A stretch of 64,000 nucleotides of DNA, taken from contig NZ_JACHXO010000006.1 of NCBI RefSeq assembly GCF_014192155.1, positions 1 to 64,000 on the forward strand, given 5' to 3'. The notes below the pieces were generated by a model. It worked only from the letters and a program-made list of their open reading frames with translations. It was not told where the DNA came from and made no database searches. Each line of letters starts with the position of its first letter. Position 1 is the stretch's first letter. The stretch is from Roseateles terrae. Lineage in GTDB: Bacteria > Pseudomonadota > Gammaproteobacteria > Burkholderiales > Burkholderiaceae_C. Of the stretch, positions 46,215-55,582 are shown one piece after another. The translations under genes and the position numbers were made by a program.

Positions 46215-46603
46215 AGTGACCTTCATCTGTTGGAGAAAGTGGTCGCGATTGGCGCGATGGGCGTACTGCAGAGTGAAGCGAGTATAGAAGTGCGTTGCAC
46301 GCACCTGTTGAGCCCCGACGCGAAATTGCAACAGTTCTCGGCTAGGGAAATCAACAACAGACGAACGCCATGGGAATCAGGGACTTGCGTCCCGAAATGC
46401 CGATGAACACGGGCTTCTCGCGCTTCGAGCGATTGCAGGTCAATCACTTCAATTGAATGCCGAGTCCGTTTGCACCGACAAACCTGCGGATGGATCCCAC
46501 CAAAGAGTGCGTTAGGGAAACCCCGGGGTCGCATAGCAATCCGGTGTCCATTGCAGTGTGGGCGCGATACGCGCAAATGCGCACCACAGACGCAATGACC
46601 CAG
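46215..46603. other. Upstream region of the porin gene
   Basis: About 390 bases between the porin and the phosphatase gene. It should contain the porin promoter; TATACT on the minus strand near 46281 is a possible -10 with no clear -35. Small palindromes occur (GTGCG..CGCAC near 46290). No gene recognised. Confidence 0.45.
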
Positions 46604-47278
46604 TCAGGCCGGGCGGGTCTCCGCGCGCGGCATGAAACCCGGCACGCCGGCGTCGTCCAGGGCGAGCCCCTGCAGATGTTGGTCGTCGTTCCAGCCGACC
46701 AAGCTGAAACCCTGCGGGGTGTGCAGCAGCCGGTTGATGCTGGCATTGCCCAGCATCCAGCTGCGCGGCGCCTGGAGGTCCACATGGGTGGCGGCGCGGT
46801 AGAGGCAGTCCAGCACACCGCCATGGGCCACCAGCGCCACCGTTTGGCCGGCGTGGGCCTGTGCGATGGCGGAGGCCGCCTCAATGCAGCGGGCATAAAA
46901 GGTGTTCAGGCTTTCACCGCCGGGCGGCTCGAAGCCCGGATCGCGCTGCTTCCAGCGCACCGCCGCCTCTGGGTGTTCCGCCTCGATCTCGGCCCAGAGC
47001 CGTCCTTCGAAACGGCCGAAGCTGCGCTCGCGCAGGCGGGCGTCGCGGATCACCGGCAGACCGTGGGCCGCAGCCACCGCCTTGGCGGTGGTGAACGCGC
47101 GGTCCAGGTCGCTGGCATACACCGCGTGCAGGGGCTGATCCGCGAGGGCTTCACCGAGGAGACGGGCCTGGGCCTGTCCCCGCTCATTGAGCGGCAGGTC
47201 CAGATGGCCCTGCAGGCGACCTTCCCGGTTCCAGGCGGTCTCGCCGTGCCGAAGGGCCAGGATCAGCGTGGCGTCCAC
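46604..47278 (-). CDS. Histidine phosphatase (phosphoglycerate-mutase family)
   Basis: 224 residues. Catalytic motif LRHGETAWNREGR near the N-terminus, then SDLDRAFTTA, RSFGRFEGR and the second histidine in LVAHGGVLD. Family members include phosphatases of sugar phosphates and the CobC type; the substrate is not deducible. The GTG start overlaps the stop region of the DUF1840 gene just upstream. Confidence 0.9.
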   Translation of the reverse strand: MDATLILALRHGETAWNREGRLQGHLDLPLNERGQAQARLLGEALADQPLHAVYASDLDRAFTTAKAVAAAHGLPVIRDARLRERSFGRFEGRLWAEIEAEHPEAAVRWKQRDPGFEPPGGESLNTFYARCIEAASAIAQAHAGQTVALVAHGGVLDCLYRAATHVDLQAPRSWMLGNASINRLLHTPQGFSLVGWNDDQHLQGLALDDAGVPGFMPRAETRPA

Positions 47279-47602
47279 TCAGACGCCCCAGACCACGTCG
47301 GTGTTCGAGGAAGCCGCTGCGCGCATCAGCTCCAGCAGCGGCCACAGGCGTTGCCGCAGCGAGACCTCGGGGGCCGGCGGCGCCTTGCGGCCTTCAGCCT
47401 GCGCTTCCGCCCGGGCCCGCTCGTGGGCGGCCTGTTCTTCGGCGATGGCGGCCTCGCCGCGCTGGATCAGCGCGGACAGGTCAGACGCCTGAAAGATGCC
47501 CTGGGCGGACGGCTCGCGTCCCAGCACCTCCAGGGCGTGGTCGCCATGGGGCTGAAGCATGATCACGTCCGCACCCGCCTTGGATTTGAATTTGTACAGC
47601 AC
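47279..47602 (-). CDS. DUF1840 family protein
   Basis: 107 residues starting with GTG (VLYKFKSKAGADVIML). Conserved stretch GREPSAQGIFQASDLSALI and C-terminal LWPLLELMRAAASSNTDVVWGV are typical of DUF1840, a betaproteobacterial family of unknown function. Ends directly before the phosphatase start. Confidence 0.88.
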   Translation of the reverse strand: MLYKFKSKAGADVIMLQPHGDHALEVLGREPSAQGIFQASDLSALIQRGEAAIAEEQAAHERARAEAQAEGRKAPPAPEVSLRQRLWPLLELMRAAASSNTDVVWGV

Positions 47603-47649
47603 GCTGGTCTCCGCTCCGCCGTGCATCGGCGGCTGCGTGCATTGTGCCC

Positions 47650-49857
47650 TCAGGCGCCGCGCACCAGACGGACGGGCGAGGCGGGCTTGACGCCCTCGGC
47701 CTTGGCGCCGTCCACCGGGCCCGCAGCGTCGTCGTGGGCCGGGGTCGTGCCGACCACGGGGTCGGGTTTGAACCGCTGCTCGAAGGCGCGCGGATCCAGC
47801 GCCGGCGCGCACAGGAATCCCTGATATTCGTGACAGCCGCACTCGCCGAGAAACGCCAGCTGCGCGTCGGTCTCCACGCCTTCGGCAATGACCTGCAGGT
47901 TCAGCGCCCGCCCCATCTGCACGATGGCATTGACGATGCCCTTGTCGCTTGCATCGCCCGGCAGTCCCTTGACGAAGCTGCGGTCCACCTTCAGGCGCTG
48001 GATCGGGAAGCGCTTGAGATACCCGAGGCTGGAATAGCCGGTACCGAAATCGTCGATGGCCAGCTGCAGCCCCAGCTCGGAGAGCGCCTGCATCCGGTGC
48101 AGCGCTTCGTCCGCATCCCGCAGCAGCACCGACTCGGTCAGCTCCAGCTCCAGCAGCTCCGGCGGCAGCTGCGCCGCCCGCAGCGCCTGGGCCACGGTAT
48201 CCACGAACTGCGGCTGCTGGAATTGCAGTGCCGACACGTTCACCGCAATCGGCACCCGCAAGCCCTTCTTCAACCAGTCGGCCGCCTGCGCCACCGCCTG
48301 ATGCAGCACCCACTGGCCGATGGCCACGATGAAGCCGCTCTCCTCCGCCACCGGAATGAATTCGGAAGGCGGCACGTCGCCGCGATGCGGATCGCGCCAG
48401 CGGATGAGGGCTTCGGCACCGATCAGTGCGCCCGACTCCACCGCAATCTGCGGCTGGAAGTGCAGCCGGAATTCGTGCTCCTGCAGGGCCCGGCGCATCG
48501 CATGGTCCAGCCGCATGCGCGACAGCAGGTCCACATCCTTGCGCGGCTGATGGAAGCGGAAGGCGCTGCGCCCGCTCTCCTTCACCCAGTGCATGGCGCG
48601 CTCGGCGCTGGCCAGCAGGTCGTCCGCGCTGGCGCCATCGCCCGGGAACAGCGCAATGCCGATGCTGCAGGTGACGGTGAAACTCAGGGTGTCGAAACTG
48701 AACGGCCGCGACATCGCTTCCTGCACCCGGCGGGCGGCATGTTCCGCCCCGCGTGCATCGGCCTGATGGATCAGCAGCGCGAATTCATCGCCGTCCAGGC
48801 GGGCGACGGTGTCCACCTCCCGCAGCGATTCCTTCAGGCGCAGGGCCACTTCCTTGATCACCCGGTCGCCGTAGGAATGGCCCAGGGTGTCGTTGATCTG
48901 CTTGAACCGGTCCAGGTCCACATTCAGCAGCGCAAACGGCGAGGCCTCGCGGCGTGCCATGGCCTGCGCATAGTCCACCCGCTCCAGCAGGGCGCGGCGG
49001 TTGGGCAGTCCGGTGAGCATGTCGTTGTGGGACAGCTCTTCGATGCGCTGATGCGCGGCCAGCTTTTCGCTCAGGTCGCGGAAGGAATAGACCCGGCCGA
49101 TCGGACGGCCCCGGCTCCATTGCGGCAGCGACACACGCTCCAGCACCCGGCCGTCGATCAGCTTGATGTTGTCGCTGGTGTGCAGCAGCGGCGATTCCTG
49201 GATGGCGGTCAGCCGCACCGCATACGCCTGGCCGTCCACCACACTGCGGCGCATCCACGCCTGCACCGCATCGTCATTGCGCTCGTTGAGCAGGTCTTCC
49301 GGCAGCCCCCACAGGGACGCCAGCCGCTGGTTGAAGCTGCGGATGCGGCCGGCCAGGTCGGTCACCAGAATGCCATCGGCCGTTGATTCCAGCGTGGCGC
49401 GAAGCTCGGCGAGCAGTGTCTCGCGTTCCTCATCGTGATGGCGCTGCTGGGTCTGGTCCCGCATGGCCACCAGCCACAGGCCGTGACCCTGCGGCTGCGG
49501 CACGTGGCTGATCCGTCGCGACACCCACAGCATGCGGCCATCGGCATGGCGCATCATGGTGTCGCTGTGCAGCGGCTCCCGGCGGCCGATGGCGGCATCC
49601 ATCCAGAACAGCGCATCTTCCGGCGTGGTGGCGAGCGATTCGATTTGCGTGCCGATCAGGTCCCGGGCCTCCAGGCCCAGCAGGGCGCGCGAGGCGGTGT
49701 TCACCGCCACCACCGTGTGGCTGCGGGCGCACACCAGCCAGACCGATTCCTGCAGGCCGTCGATCAGGCGCAGGAAGGAAGGATCCAGCAAGGAAGCGGC
49801 AGTCGATACCGATTCCGGCACCACCGCGGCGCCGCGCACAGGACGCACTGTGGTCAC
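47650..49857 (-). CDS. PAS-PAS-GGDEF-EAL c-di-GMP protein
   Basis: 735 residues, no membrane helices. Two PAS domains (about residues 25-140 and 150-275), a GGDEF domain with DGDEF in VARLDGDEFALL (first Gly replaced by Asp), and an EAL domain with AEALIRWRDP, LLELELTESVLL and AIDDFGTGYSSLGYL. All key EAL residues look intact, so phosphodiesterase activity is likely; the DGDEF makes cyclase activity doubtful. The GTG start overlaps the stop of the HD-GYP gene (GTGA). Confidence 0.92.
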   Translation of the reverse strand: MTTVRPVRGAAVVPESVSTAASLLDPSFLRLIDGLQESVWLVCARSHTVVAVNTASRALLGLEARDLIGTQIESLATTPEDALFWMDAAIGRREPLHSDTMMRHADGRMLWVSRRISHVPQPQGHGLWLVAMRDQTQQRHHDEERETLLAELRATLESTADGILVTDLAGRIRSFNQRLASLWGLPEDLLNERNDDAVQAWMRRSVVDGQAYAVRLTAIQESPLLHTSDNIKLIDGRVLERVSLPQWSRGRPIGRVYSFRDLSEKLAAHQRIEELSHNDMLTGLPNRRALLERVDYAQAMARREASPFALLNVDLDRFKQINDTLGHSYGDRVIKEVALRLKESLREVDTVARLDGDEFALLIHQADARGAEHAARRVQEAMSRPFSFDTLSFTVTCSIGIALFPGDGASADDLLASAERAMHWVKESGRSAFRFHQPRKDVDLLSRMRLDHAMRRALQEHEFRLHFQPQIAVESGALIGAEALIRWRDPHRGDVPPSEFIPVAEESGFIVAIGQWVLHQAVAQAADWLKKGLRVPIAVNVSALQFQQPQFVDTVAQALRAAQLPPELLELELTESVLLRDADEALHRMQALSELGLQLAIDDFGTGYSSLGYLKRFPIQRLKVDRSFVKGLPGDASDKGIVNAIVQMGRALNLQVIAEGVETDAQLAFLGECGCHEYQGFLCAPALDPRAFEQRFKPDPVVGTTPAHDDAAGPVDGAKAEGVKPASPVRLVRGA

Positions 49858-51143
49858 GCCGCCAGCTCCCGGGACTGTGATGCGTTGGCGGGTTCGAAGA
49901 AGTAGGCGATGCGGCCGCGCGGCGACAGGTAATCCATCGACGCGCGCGGCAATTGCTGCGGCTTCAGGCTGCGCCGGATGCCCAGGTCCGGCAACTCTTC
50001 CAGGTTGAGCAGCAGCGCTTCGTCGCGCGGCACCCTGGCGTCATGCACCATCACCTTGGGCTTGAGCGGGCGGGAAGAATTCACCGCCACCACCAGCGCA
50101 TAGCGGTCGTCCGTCAGCTGCACCGCGGAGCCGGGCGGGTACACACCCATCATGCGGATGAACGCATTGAGCATGGTCGCGTCAAAGCGGCTGCGGCCTT
50201 GTGCAAACATCAGCGACAACGCCTCATGCGGCGTCATCGCCTTGGCCGCAATCAGCGGATTGCACAGGCCATCGAAGCGGTTCACCAGGGCGACGATGCG
50301 CGCCAGGATGCTCATCCGGTCTGCATTGAGATGCTGGGGGAAACCGCTGCCGTCCGCATGTTCGTGATGCTGCGCAATGACCAGCAGCGGCGCCGCGCCG
50401 ACGCCCATCTTCTGGGCGAGCGCCACGCCTTTGGCCACGTGCTGCTGATAGGCCTGCACTTCGGCGCCGGTGAAGCTCTCGTCGCGATGCCGGAAGCGCG
50501 GGGTCAGTTCCAGCTTGCCGACGTCATGCAGCAGCGCGCCCTGGCCGAGGTCGGCCAGCTCTTCATTGCCCAGGCCGAAGGCCCGGCCCAGCAACATGGA
50601 AATGATGGCCACGTTCAACGCATGTGCCGAGGCCCGGTCGCCCGCGCCTTCGTTGAGCAGGCGGATGTTGATGTCCCCCTCGACCAGCATCTTGTCCAGC
50701 AGGGCGCGGGACAGCGCGGCGGAGCGGTCGCGGGCATTCACCGGCTCGCGCGGGACCAGATCCATCAGGTCGCGCAGCGCGGACGTGGCTTCCGCATACT
50801 GACGCTCGCACAGCAGCAGGGCTTCCCGCTGCTGTGCCAGCGCCAGGCGGTGCTGATCTTTTTCAGGGTCGGACTGAGCCGCGGCAGCAGCGGCCGCGGC
50901 GGCGCTGGCGGCGGTTGCAGTGGCCGGCATCGGGGCGGCTTCCAGCGGCAGGTCACTCCGGCCGGGGCTCCAGCGAACCTGCTTGAGGCCCAGCCGACGA
51001 AGGATGAGCAGCTGCTCTTCCGAGCTGAGCTTGAAACTGCTCAGCGGAAACGGATGCGACATCCAGCCCAGGTCGAGGTGGATGAACATCCCCACCTTGA
51101 GCTGACTGACATCGATCAACGGATCGGCCGACTTATCCTTCAT
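49854..51143 (-). CDS. HD-GYP-type c-di-GMP phosphodiesterase
   Basis: 429 residues. N-terminal DUF3391-like segment (DPLIDVSQLKVGMFIHLDLGWMSHPFPLSSF-type; about residues 8-60), an Ala-rich linker (residues 75-95), then the HD domain LLHDVGKLEL and the motif HHEHADGSGFP (GFP in place of GYP). Hydrolyses c-di-GMP if active. It is coupled to the GGDEF-EAL gene by a 4-base overlap, so both act together. Confidence 0.9.
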   Translation of the reverse strand: MKDKSADPLIDVSQLKVGMFIHLDLGWMSHPFPLSSFKLSSEEQLLILRRLGLKQVRWSPGRSDLPLEAAPMPATATAASAAAAAAAAAQSDPEKDQHRLALAQQREALLLCERQYAEATSALRDLMDLVPREPVNARDRSAALSRALLDKMLVEGDINIRLLNEGAGDRASAHALNVAIISMLLGRAFGLGNEELADLGQGALLHDVGKLELTPRFRHRDESFTGAEVQAYQQHVAKGVALAQKMGVGAAPLLVIAQHHEHADGSGFPQHLNADRMSILARIVALVNRFDGLCNPLIAAKAMTPHEALSLMFAQGRSRFDATMLNAFIRMMGVYPPGSAVQLTDDRYALVVAVNSSRPLKPKVMVHDARVPRDEALLLNLEELPDLGIRRSLKPQQLPRASMDYLSPRGRIAYFFEPANASQSRELAA

Positions 51144-51334
51144 TTTGATTCCACAGGGTTTGCGCCCTCATCCGAGCATCGGCTGAAGAGGGGCGGAAGT
51201 TAAGCCATATTCGCGTCGGCAGCACGACGGCGCAGACGTTCCATCCGCTTGCGTGCAACTTGTCACGGCTTTTTCCCCTGCCCCCCTATGATCGTTCCCG
51301 ACCCACCATTCTCATAAAGATTCCGGAGACTGTC

Positions 51335-52534
51335 ATGTTTGCCTACATTTGTGACGCACAGCGGACGCCCTTTGGTCGCTATGGCGGTGCGTTGTCCTCG
51401 GTCCGCGCGGACGATCTGGCTGCAATGCCGATTCGGGCGCTGATCGCACGGCATCCGTCGCTGGACTGGGCCGACGTGGATGACGTGCTTTACGGGTGCG
51501 CGAACCAGGCCGGGGAAGACAACCGGAATGTGGCCCGCATGGCCGCCCTGCTGGCGGGTCTGCCGGTGGGCGTGGGCGGCATGACCCTGAACCGCCTGTG
51601 CGGTTCCGGCATGGACGCAGTGGGCACCGCTGCCCGCGCCCTGCGAAGCGGGGAAGCGCATCTGATGCTGGCCGGCGGGGTGGAGAGCATGAGTCGCGCC
51701 CCGTTCGTGATGCCGAAGGCCGAGAGCGCCTTCTCCCGCAGCAGCGCCCTGTATGACACCACCATCGGCTGGCGCTTTGTAAATCCGCAGATGAAGGCGC
51801 AATACGGCGTGGATGCGATGCCCGAAACGGCGGAGAACGTGGCCACCGACTTCCACATCGAACGCGAGGCGCAGGACCGCATGGCGCTGGCCAGCCAGAC
51901 GAAGGCGCTGGCTGCCCAGCGCAGCGGCTTCCTGGCGGAGGAAATCTGCCCGGTCACCCTGCCGCAGAAAAAAGGCGATCCGGTGGTCGTCAGCCAGGAT
52001 GAACATCCGCGCGAGACCAGTCTGGAAGCGCTGGCCAGACTGAAGGGCGTTGTCCGGCCGGACGGCACGGTGACGGCAGGCAATGCGTCGGGCGTGAACG
52101 ACGGCAGCGTCGCCCTGCTGATGGCCAGCGAAGAAGGCGTCCGGCGCCACGGGCTGACACCCAAGGCCCGGGTGCTGGGCATGGCCACCGCCGGTGTGCC
52201 GCCGCGCATCATGGGCATCGGTCCGGCGCCGGCCAGCCGCAAGGTGCTGGCGCAGGTCGGCCTGACGCTGGACCAGATGGATGTGATCGAACTGAACGAA
52301 GCCTTTGCGGCCCAGGGTCTGGCCGTTCTGCGCGACCTTGGCCTGAAGGACGACGACGCCCGGGTCAATCCCAACGGCGGCGCCATCGCGCTGGGTCATC
52401 CGCTGGGGGCGAGCGGCGCGCGGCTGGTGGCCACCGCGGTGCACCAGCTGCAGCGGACCGGCGGCCGGTATGCGCTGTGCACCATGTGCATCGGCGTCGG
52501 CCAGGGGATTGCGGTGGTGGTGGAGCGGGTCTGA
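51335..52534 (+). CDS. pcaF: 3-oxoadipyl-CoA thiolase
   Basis: 399 residues. Active-site cysteine in LNRLCGSGMDAV, histidine in GGAIALGHPLGASGAR and second cysteine in CTMCIGVGQG. The length and N-terminus MFAYICDAQRTPFGRYGG fit PcaF/PaaJ thiolases, which split 3-oxoadipyl-CoA into succinyl-CoA and acetyl-CoA, the last step of protocatechuate and phenylacetate breakdown. The nearby IclR regulator and PaaH-like gene support an aromatic-acid role. GGAG precedes ATG 51335. Confidence 0.9.
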   Translation: MFAYICDAQRTPFGRYGGALSSVRADDLAAMPIRALIARHPSLDWADVDDVLYGCANQAGEDNRNVARMAALLAGLPVGVGGMTLNRLCGSGMDAVGTAARALRSGEAHLMLAGGVESMSRAPFVMPKAESAFSRSSALYDTTIGWRFVNPQMKAQYGVDAMPETAENVATDFHIEREAQDRMALASQTKALAAQRSGFLAEEICPVTLPQKKGDPVVVSQDEHPRETSLEALARLKGVVRPDGTVTAGNASGVNDGSVALLMASEEGVRRHGLTPKARVLGMATAGVPPRIMGIGPAPASRKVLAQVGLTLDQMDVIELNEAFAAQGLAVLRDLGLKDDDARVNPNGGAIALGHPLGASGARLVATAVHQLQRTGGRYALCTMCIGVGQGIAVVVERV

Positions 52535-52618
52535 GCGGCTCCGACCTGGGCGCTGATCGGGCCTGAGTCGTCCGATCTCCTGGCTGACTTCTCGCACTGT
52601 CACGCTTGTTCCGCTTTC

Positions 52619-52640
52619 AAGGGCGCCTTCGGGCGCCCTT
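52619..52640 (+). terminator. Hairpin with UUCG loop after pcaF
   Basis: AAGGGCGCC, loop TTCG, GGCGCCCTT: a perfect 9-base stem with a stable tetraloop, 85 bases after the thiolase. No U-run follows, so it may be a Rho-assisted end or a processing barrier. Confidence 0.5.
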
Positions 52641-53120
52641 GACGCTTTCGGAGCGCCTTCGCCCCTTTGGGGGAGGTCTGGGCGAGCCGCGCGCTGATGT
52701 ACGCGTAAGACATGCATGAGAAAAAGTCAGACAAGTCAGAAAAATTGTCATGGCATCGCTCCCATTCGAGGAAGCGGTAATCGCACATCGCATGGGATAC
52801 TGACGGCGTCCGGTGGCGCATACCGCTCATATATGAGTTGTACGACCACCTCCCCGCGGTCCCCCTCGTCATTTCCTGTTGCCAATCGCCCGTCACCACC
52901 CCGTTTCACCCGTTTGAGTTGCGATTGCCGCCCCGACGTCCTGCTTTTGATGGCCGCCGGGCGACCACCGTCGCGATATCCCCAAAGTGGGGCAGGTTGG
53001 TGCGAATAGCGTTGGAAACAATTGCCCTGGCAAAGATTCTTCACAGGGTTGTCCCTATAGTGACGGGAACTCCTGCCCACGCCCAGCAGATTTGGGCGTC
53101 AAACGCACAAACGGTTTACC
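52641..53120. other. Upstream region of the IclR gene
   Basis: About 480 non-coding bases, lower in GC. A perfect 12-base palindrome CTCATATATGAG lies at 52826-52837, and CCCCAAAGTGGGG at 52980-52992. Either could be an operator. No gene recognised. Confidence 0.5.
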
Positions 53121-53954
53121 ATGTCCGCTGAACGCTCCCTAGACGACGAACTGACCTCTGCGGTCATTCCCGACGCCCCCACCGAAGAAGTCCGCACGGG
53201 TCCGCTCAAGCGGGATCTGGTCGCCGGTCTGGAAAAGGGCCTGGCCGTCATCGAGGCCTTCGACCAGGAACGTCCCCGCCTGACCATCAGTGAAGTGGCT
53301 GGCCGCACCGGTCTGACCCGCGCCGCCGCCCGCCGCTACCTGCTGACGCTGACCCATCTGGGCTTCGTCTCGCAGGACCGCAAGATGTTTGCCCTGACCC
53401 CCAAGGTGCTGCGCCTGGGCCAGAGCTACATGCACTCCGCCCGCCTGCCCCGCATCATCGAGCCCGAGCTGCACAAGCTGGCCTATGCGATGAAGGAAGC
53501 CAGCTCTGCCGGCGTGCTGGATGGCAACGACGTGATCTGCATCTCCGCCACCAGCGCGGGCCGCGTGGTCTCGCCGACCCTGCAGCCGGGCACCCGTGTG
53601 CCGGCCTACTGCACCGCCAACGGCCGTGTGCTGCTCGCGGCCCAGTCGCAGGCGGATGTGGATGCATTCATCGCCCGTCAGGAACTGACCGCGCTGACCC
53701 CGCACACCATCGTTCACCCGGAACGCCTGCGCATCGAAATCGCCCGCGCCCGCGCTCAGGGTTATGCGCTGATCGACCAGGAACTGGAACAGGGCCTGCG
53801 TTCGGTGAGCGTGCCGCTGAAGAACTACAAGGGTGACACCGTCGCCGCCATGGCCATCAGCGTGCATGCTTCGCGCATGAGCATGGAACAGATGGTCGAG
53901 CATTGCCTGCCGCCGCTGCTGCAGGCCCAGGCTCACCTGCGCATGCTGCTCTGA
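53121..53954 (+). CDS. IclR-family regulator (PcaR/PobR-like)
   Basis: 277 residues. Winged helix-turn-helix at residues 33-95 (LEKGLAVIEAFDQERPRLTISEVAGRTGLTRAAARRYL), then the effector-binding IclR domain (SSAGVLDGNDVICISATSAG, VPAYCTANGRVLLA). The subgroup with this N-terminus controls beta-ketoadipate genes, in line with pcaF upstream. The effector is unknown. Ends before a strong terminator. Confidence 0.9.
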   Translation: MSAERSLDDELTSAVIPDAPTEEVRTGPLKRDLVAGLEKGLAVIEAFDQERPRLTISEVAGRTGLTRAAARRYLLTLTHLGFVSQDRKMFALTPKVLRLGQSYMHSARLPRIIEPELHKLAYAMKEASSAGVLDGNDVICISATSAGRVVSPTLQPGTRVPAYCTANGRVLLAAQSQADVDAFIARQELTALTPHTIVHPERLRIEIARARAQGYALIDQELEQGLRSVSVPLKNYKGDTVAAMAISVHASRMSMEQMVEHCLPPLLQAQAHLRMLL

Positions 53955-53991
53955 ACGGCTCGCGCCGCATCGAGTCAGACCCGCTCTGAAC

Positions 53992-54024
53992 AACGCCGCC
54001 GCGGTTTGCCGCCGCGGCGTTTTT
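53992..54024 (+). terminator. Intrinsic terminator of the IclR gene
   Basis: AACGCCGCCGCGG, loop TTTG, CCGCCGCGGCGTT then TTTTC; 13-base stem with one mismatch and a U-run on the plus strand. Confidence 0.85.
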
Positions 54025-54039
54025 CTTGGGCGAAGCAGT

Positions 54040-55566
54040 TCAGACGGACCAGATCCGGTGCCGCAGCAGCGGACTCACCCGGTAGCGCTCGCTGCGGTAG
54101 CTGGAGAAGAGGCCGTCCAGCACCTGCACCACCGGCCCGGCGCCCAGCTGCGACAGCCACTCGAAGGGGCCAGCCGGATAGTTCACGCCGAGCTTCATGG
54201 CGGTGTCGGCGCCTTCGGCATCGCAAACGCCCTGCCACACTGCATCGGACGCTTCATTGATCAGCATCGCAACCGTCCGCGCGACCACCAGGCCGGGGAT
54301 GTCGCGCAGCACCAGCAGGTCCCAGCCCAGGTGACGCAGCAGGTCTCGCGCGGCGGATTGCTGGTCGGCGCTCACCTTCGGACCGAAGGCCACGGCCAGT
54401 CCGTCGGCGCGGTCAGGCGCCAGGGGCCAGTCCATCACTGCGAGCTTGGGCTGCTGCCGTTGATGCGCCAGTTCGGCGGCGCAGCGGCCATCGGTGAGAT
54501 GCAATTCGAGGCCGTTCAGGGCCAGTCCTTGCCAGTCGGACTGCGGCGAGATCGCGAATGCCAGTTCGCGATGGGTCAGCCAGCTGGCCAGACGGTCGAC
54601 CAGCGGCCCCCGGCCCATGAGCGTCACCTCGGGCGGTGAGGTCTGGGGCGGCGGCACCGGTTCGGCGGCAGCAGGCACCCCGTCATAAAAGCCCTTGCCC
54701 ACCTTGCGGCCCAGGCGGCCCCCGTCCACCAGCGCTCGCTGCACCAGCGATGGCTGGAAGCGCTTGTCTCCGAAATTCGCTTCAAACACGGACTGGGTCA
54801 CCAGCGCATTGGTGTCATGTCCGATCAGGTCCATCAGTTCGCAGGGGCCCATGCGGAAGCCGGCGCCGCGCAGGGCCCGGTCCACCATCGCGGGCGTCGC
54901 GCCTTGCTCCTGCAGCACCTGCAGGGATTCCGCGTAATAGGGCCGCGCGATCCGGTTCACGATGAAGCCGGGGGTCGAGCGTGCATGCACCGGCGTCTTG
55001 TTCCAGCGCCGGGCCAGGGCTTCAATGGCGGATGCGGCGGTGGCGTCGGTCTCCGCGCCCCACACCACTTCCACCAGCTTCATCAGCGGCACCGGATTGA
55101 AGAAGTGCATGCCCACCAGCCGCTGCGGCATGGCCATGCCGTTGGCCAGCGCGGTGATGCTGATGGACGAGGTGTTGGAGGCGATCAGGGCGTCGGGCGG
55201 CAGCAGGGCGTCGAGTTCCTTCAGCAGTGCCCGCTTCGGTTCCAGCTGCTCGATGATGACTTCCACCACCAGCGCCGCGCCCGCCAGGTCCGCCACCGCA
55301 GCGGCGGGCTGCAGCCGGCTCATCACCGCGCTGCGCTCCTCCGCACTCATGCGGCCCTTGCCCACCAGCGTGTCCAGCGTCTGGCCGATCCTGGCGATGG
55401 CGGCCTGCGCCGCCCCCTCACGCAGATCCATCAGTTGCACCGGATGTCCCGCCTGAGCCGCCACCTGGGCGATCCCGGCGCCCATCACGCCGGCGCCGAT
55501 CACCGCCACCGGCGCGTCGGCCGCGGCGGCCGAGGCCACCCGCCACGTGTTGCCTGCTGTTGTCAT
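54040..55566 (-). CDS. paaH: 3-hydroxyacyl-CoA dehydrogenase (PaaH type)
   Basis: 508 residues: NAD-binding Rossmann fold (VAVIGAGVMGAGIAQVAAQAGH), catalytic region HFFNPVPLMKLVEVV, and two C-terminal 3HCDH domains (FIVNRIARPYYAE ... and a second from about residue 400). The double C-terminal domain and length are those of PaaH/PaaC, which oxidises 3-hydroxyadipyl-CoA in phenylacetate degradation. GAGGAG precedes ATG 55566. The hydratase gene lies 16 bases upstream on the same strand. Confidence 0.9.
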   Translation of the reverse strand: MTTAGNTWRVASAAAADAPVAVIGAGVMGAGIAQVAAQAGHPVQLMDLREGAAQAAIARIGQTLDTLVGKGRMSAEERSAVMSRLQPAAAVADLAGAALVVEVIIEQLEPKRALLKELDALLPPDALIASNTSSISITALANGMAMPQRLVGMHFFNPVPLMKLVEVVWGAETDATAASAIEALARRWNKTPVHARSTPGFIVNRIARPYYAESLQVLQEQGATPAMVDRALRGAGFRMGPCELMDLIGHDTNALVTQSVFEANFGDKRFQPSLVQRALVDGGRLGRKVGKGFYDGVPAAAEPVPPPQTSPPEVTLMGRGPLVDRLASWLTHRELAFAISPQSDWQGLALNGLELHLTDGRCAAELAHQRQQPKLAVMDWPLAPDRADGLAVAFGPKVSADQQSAARDLLRHLGWDLLVLRDIPGLVVARTVAMLINEASDAVWQGVCDAEGADTAMKLGVNYPAGPFEWLSQLGAGPVVQVLDGLFSSYRSERYRVSPLLRHRIWSV

Positions 55567-55582
55567 TGCATGTCTCCTCAAC

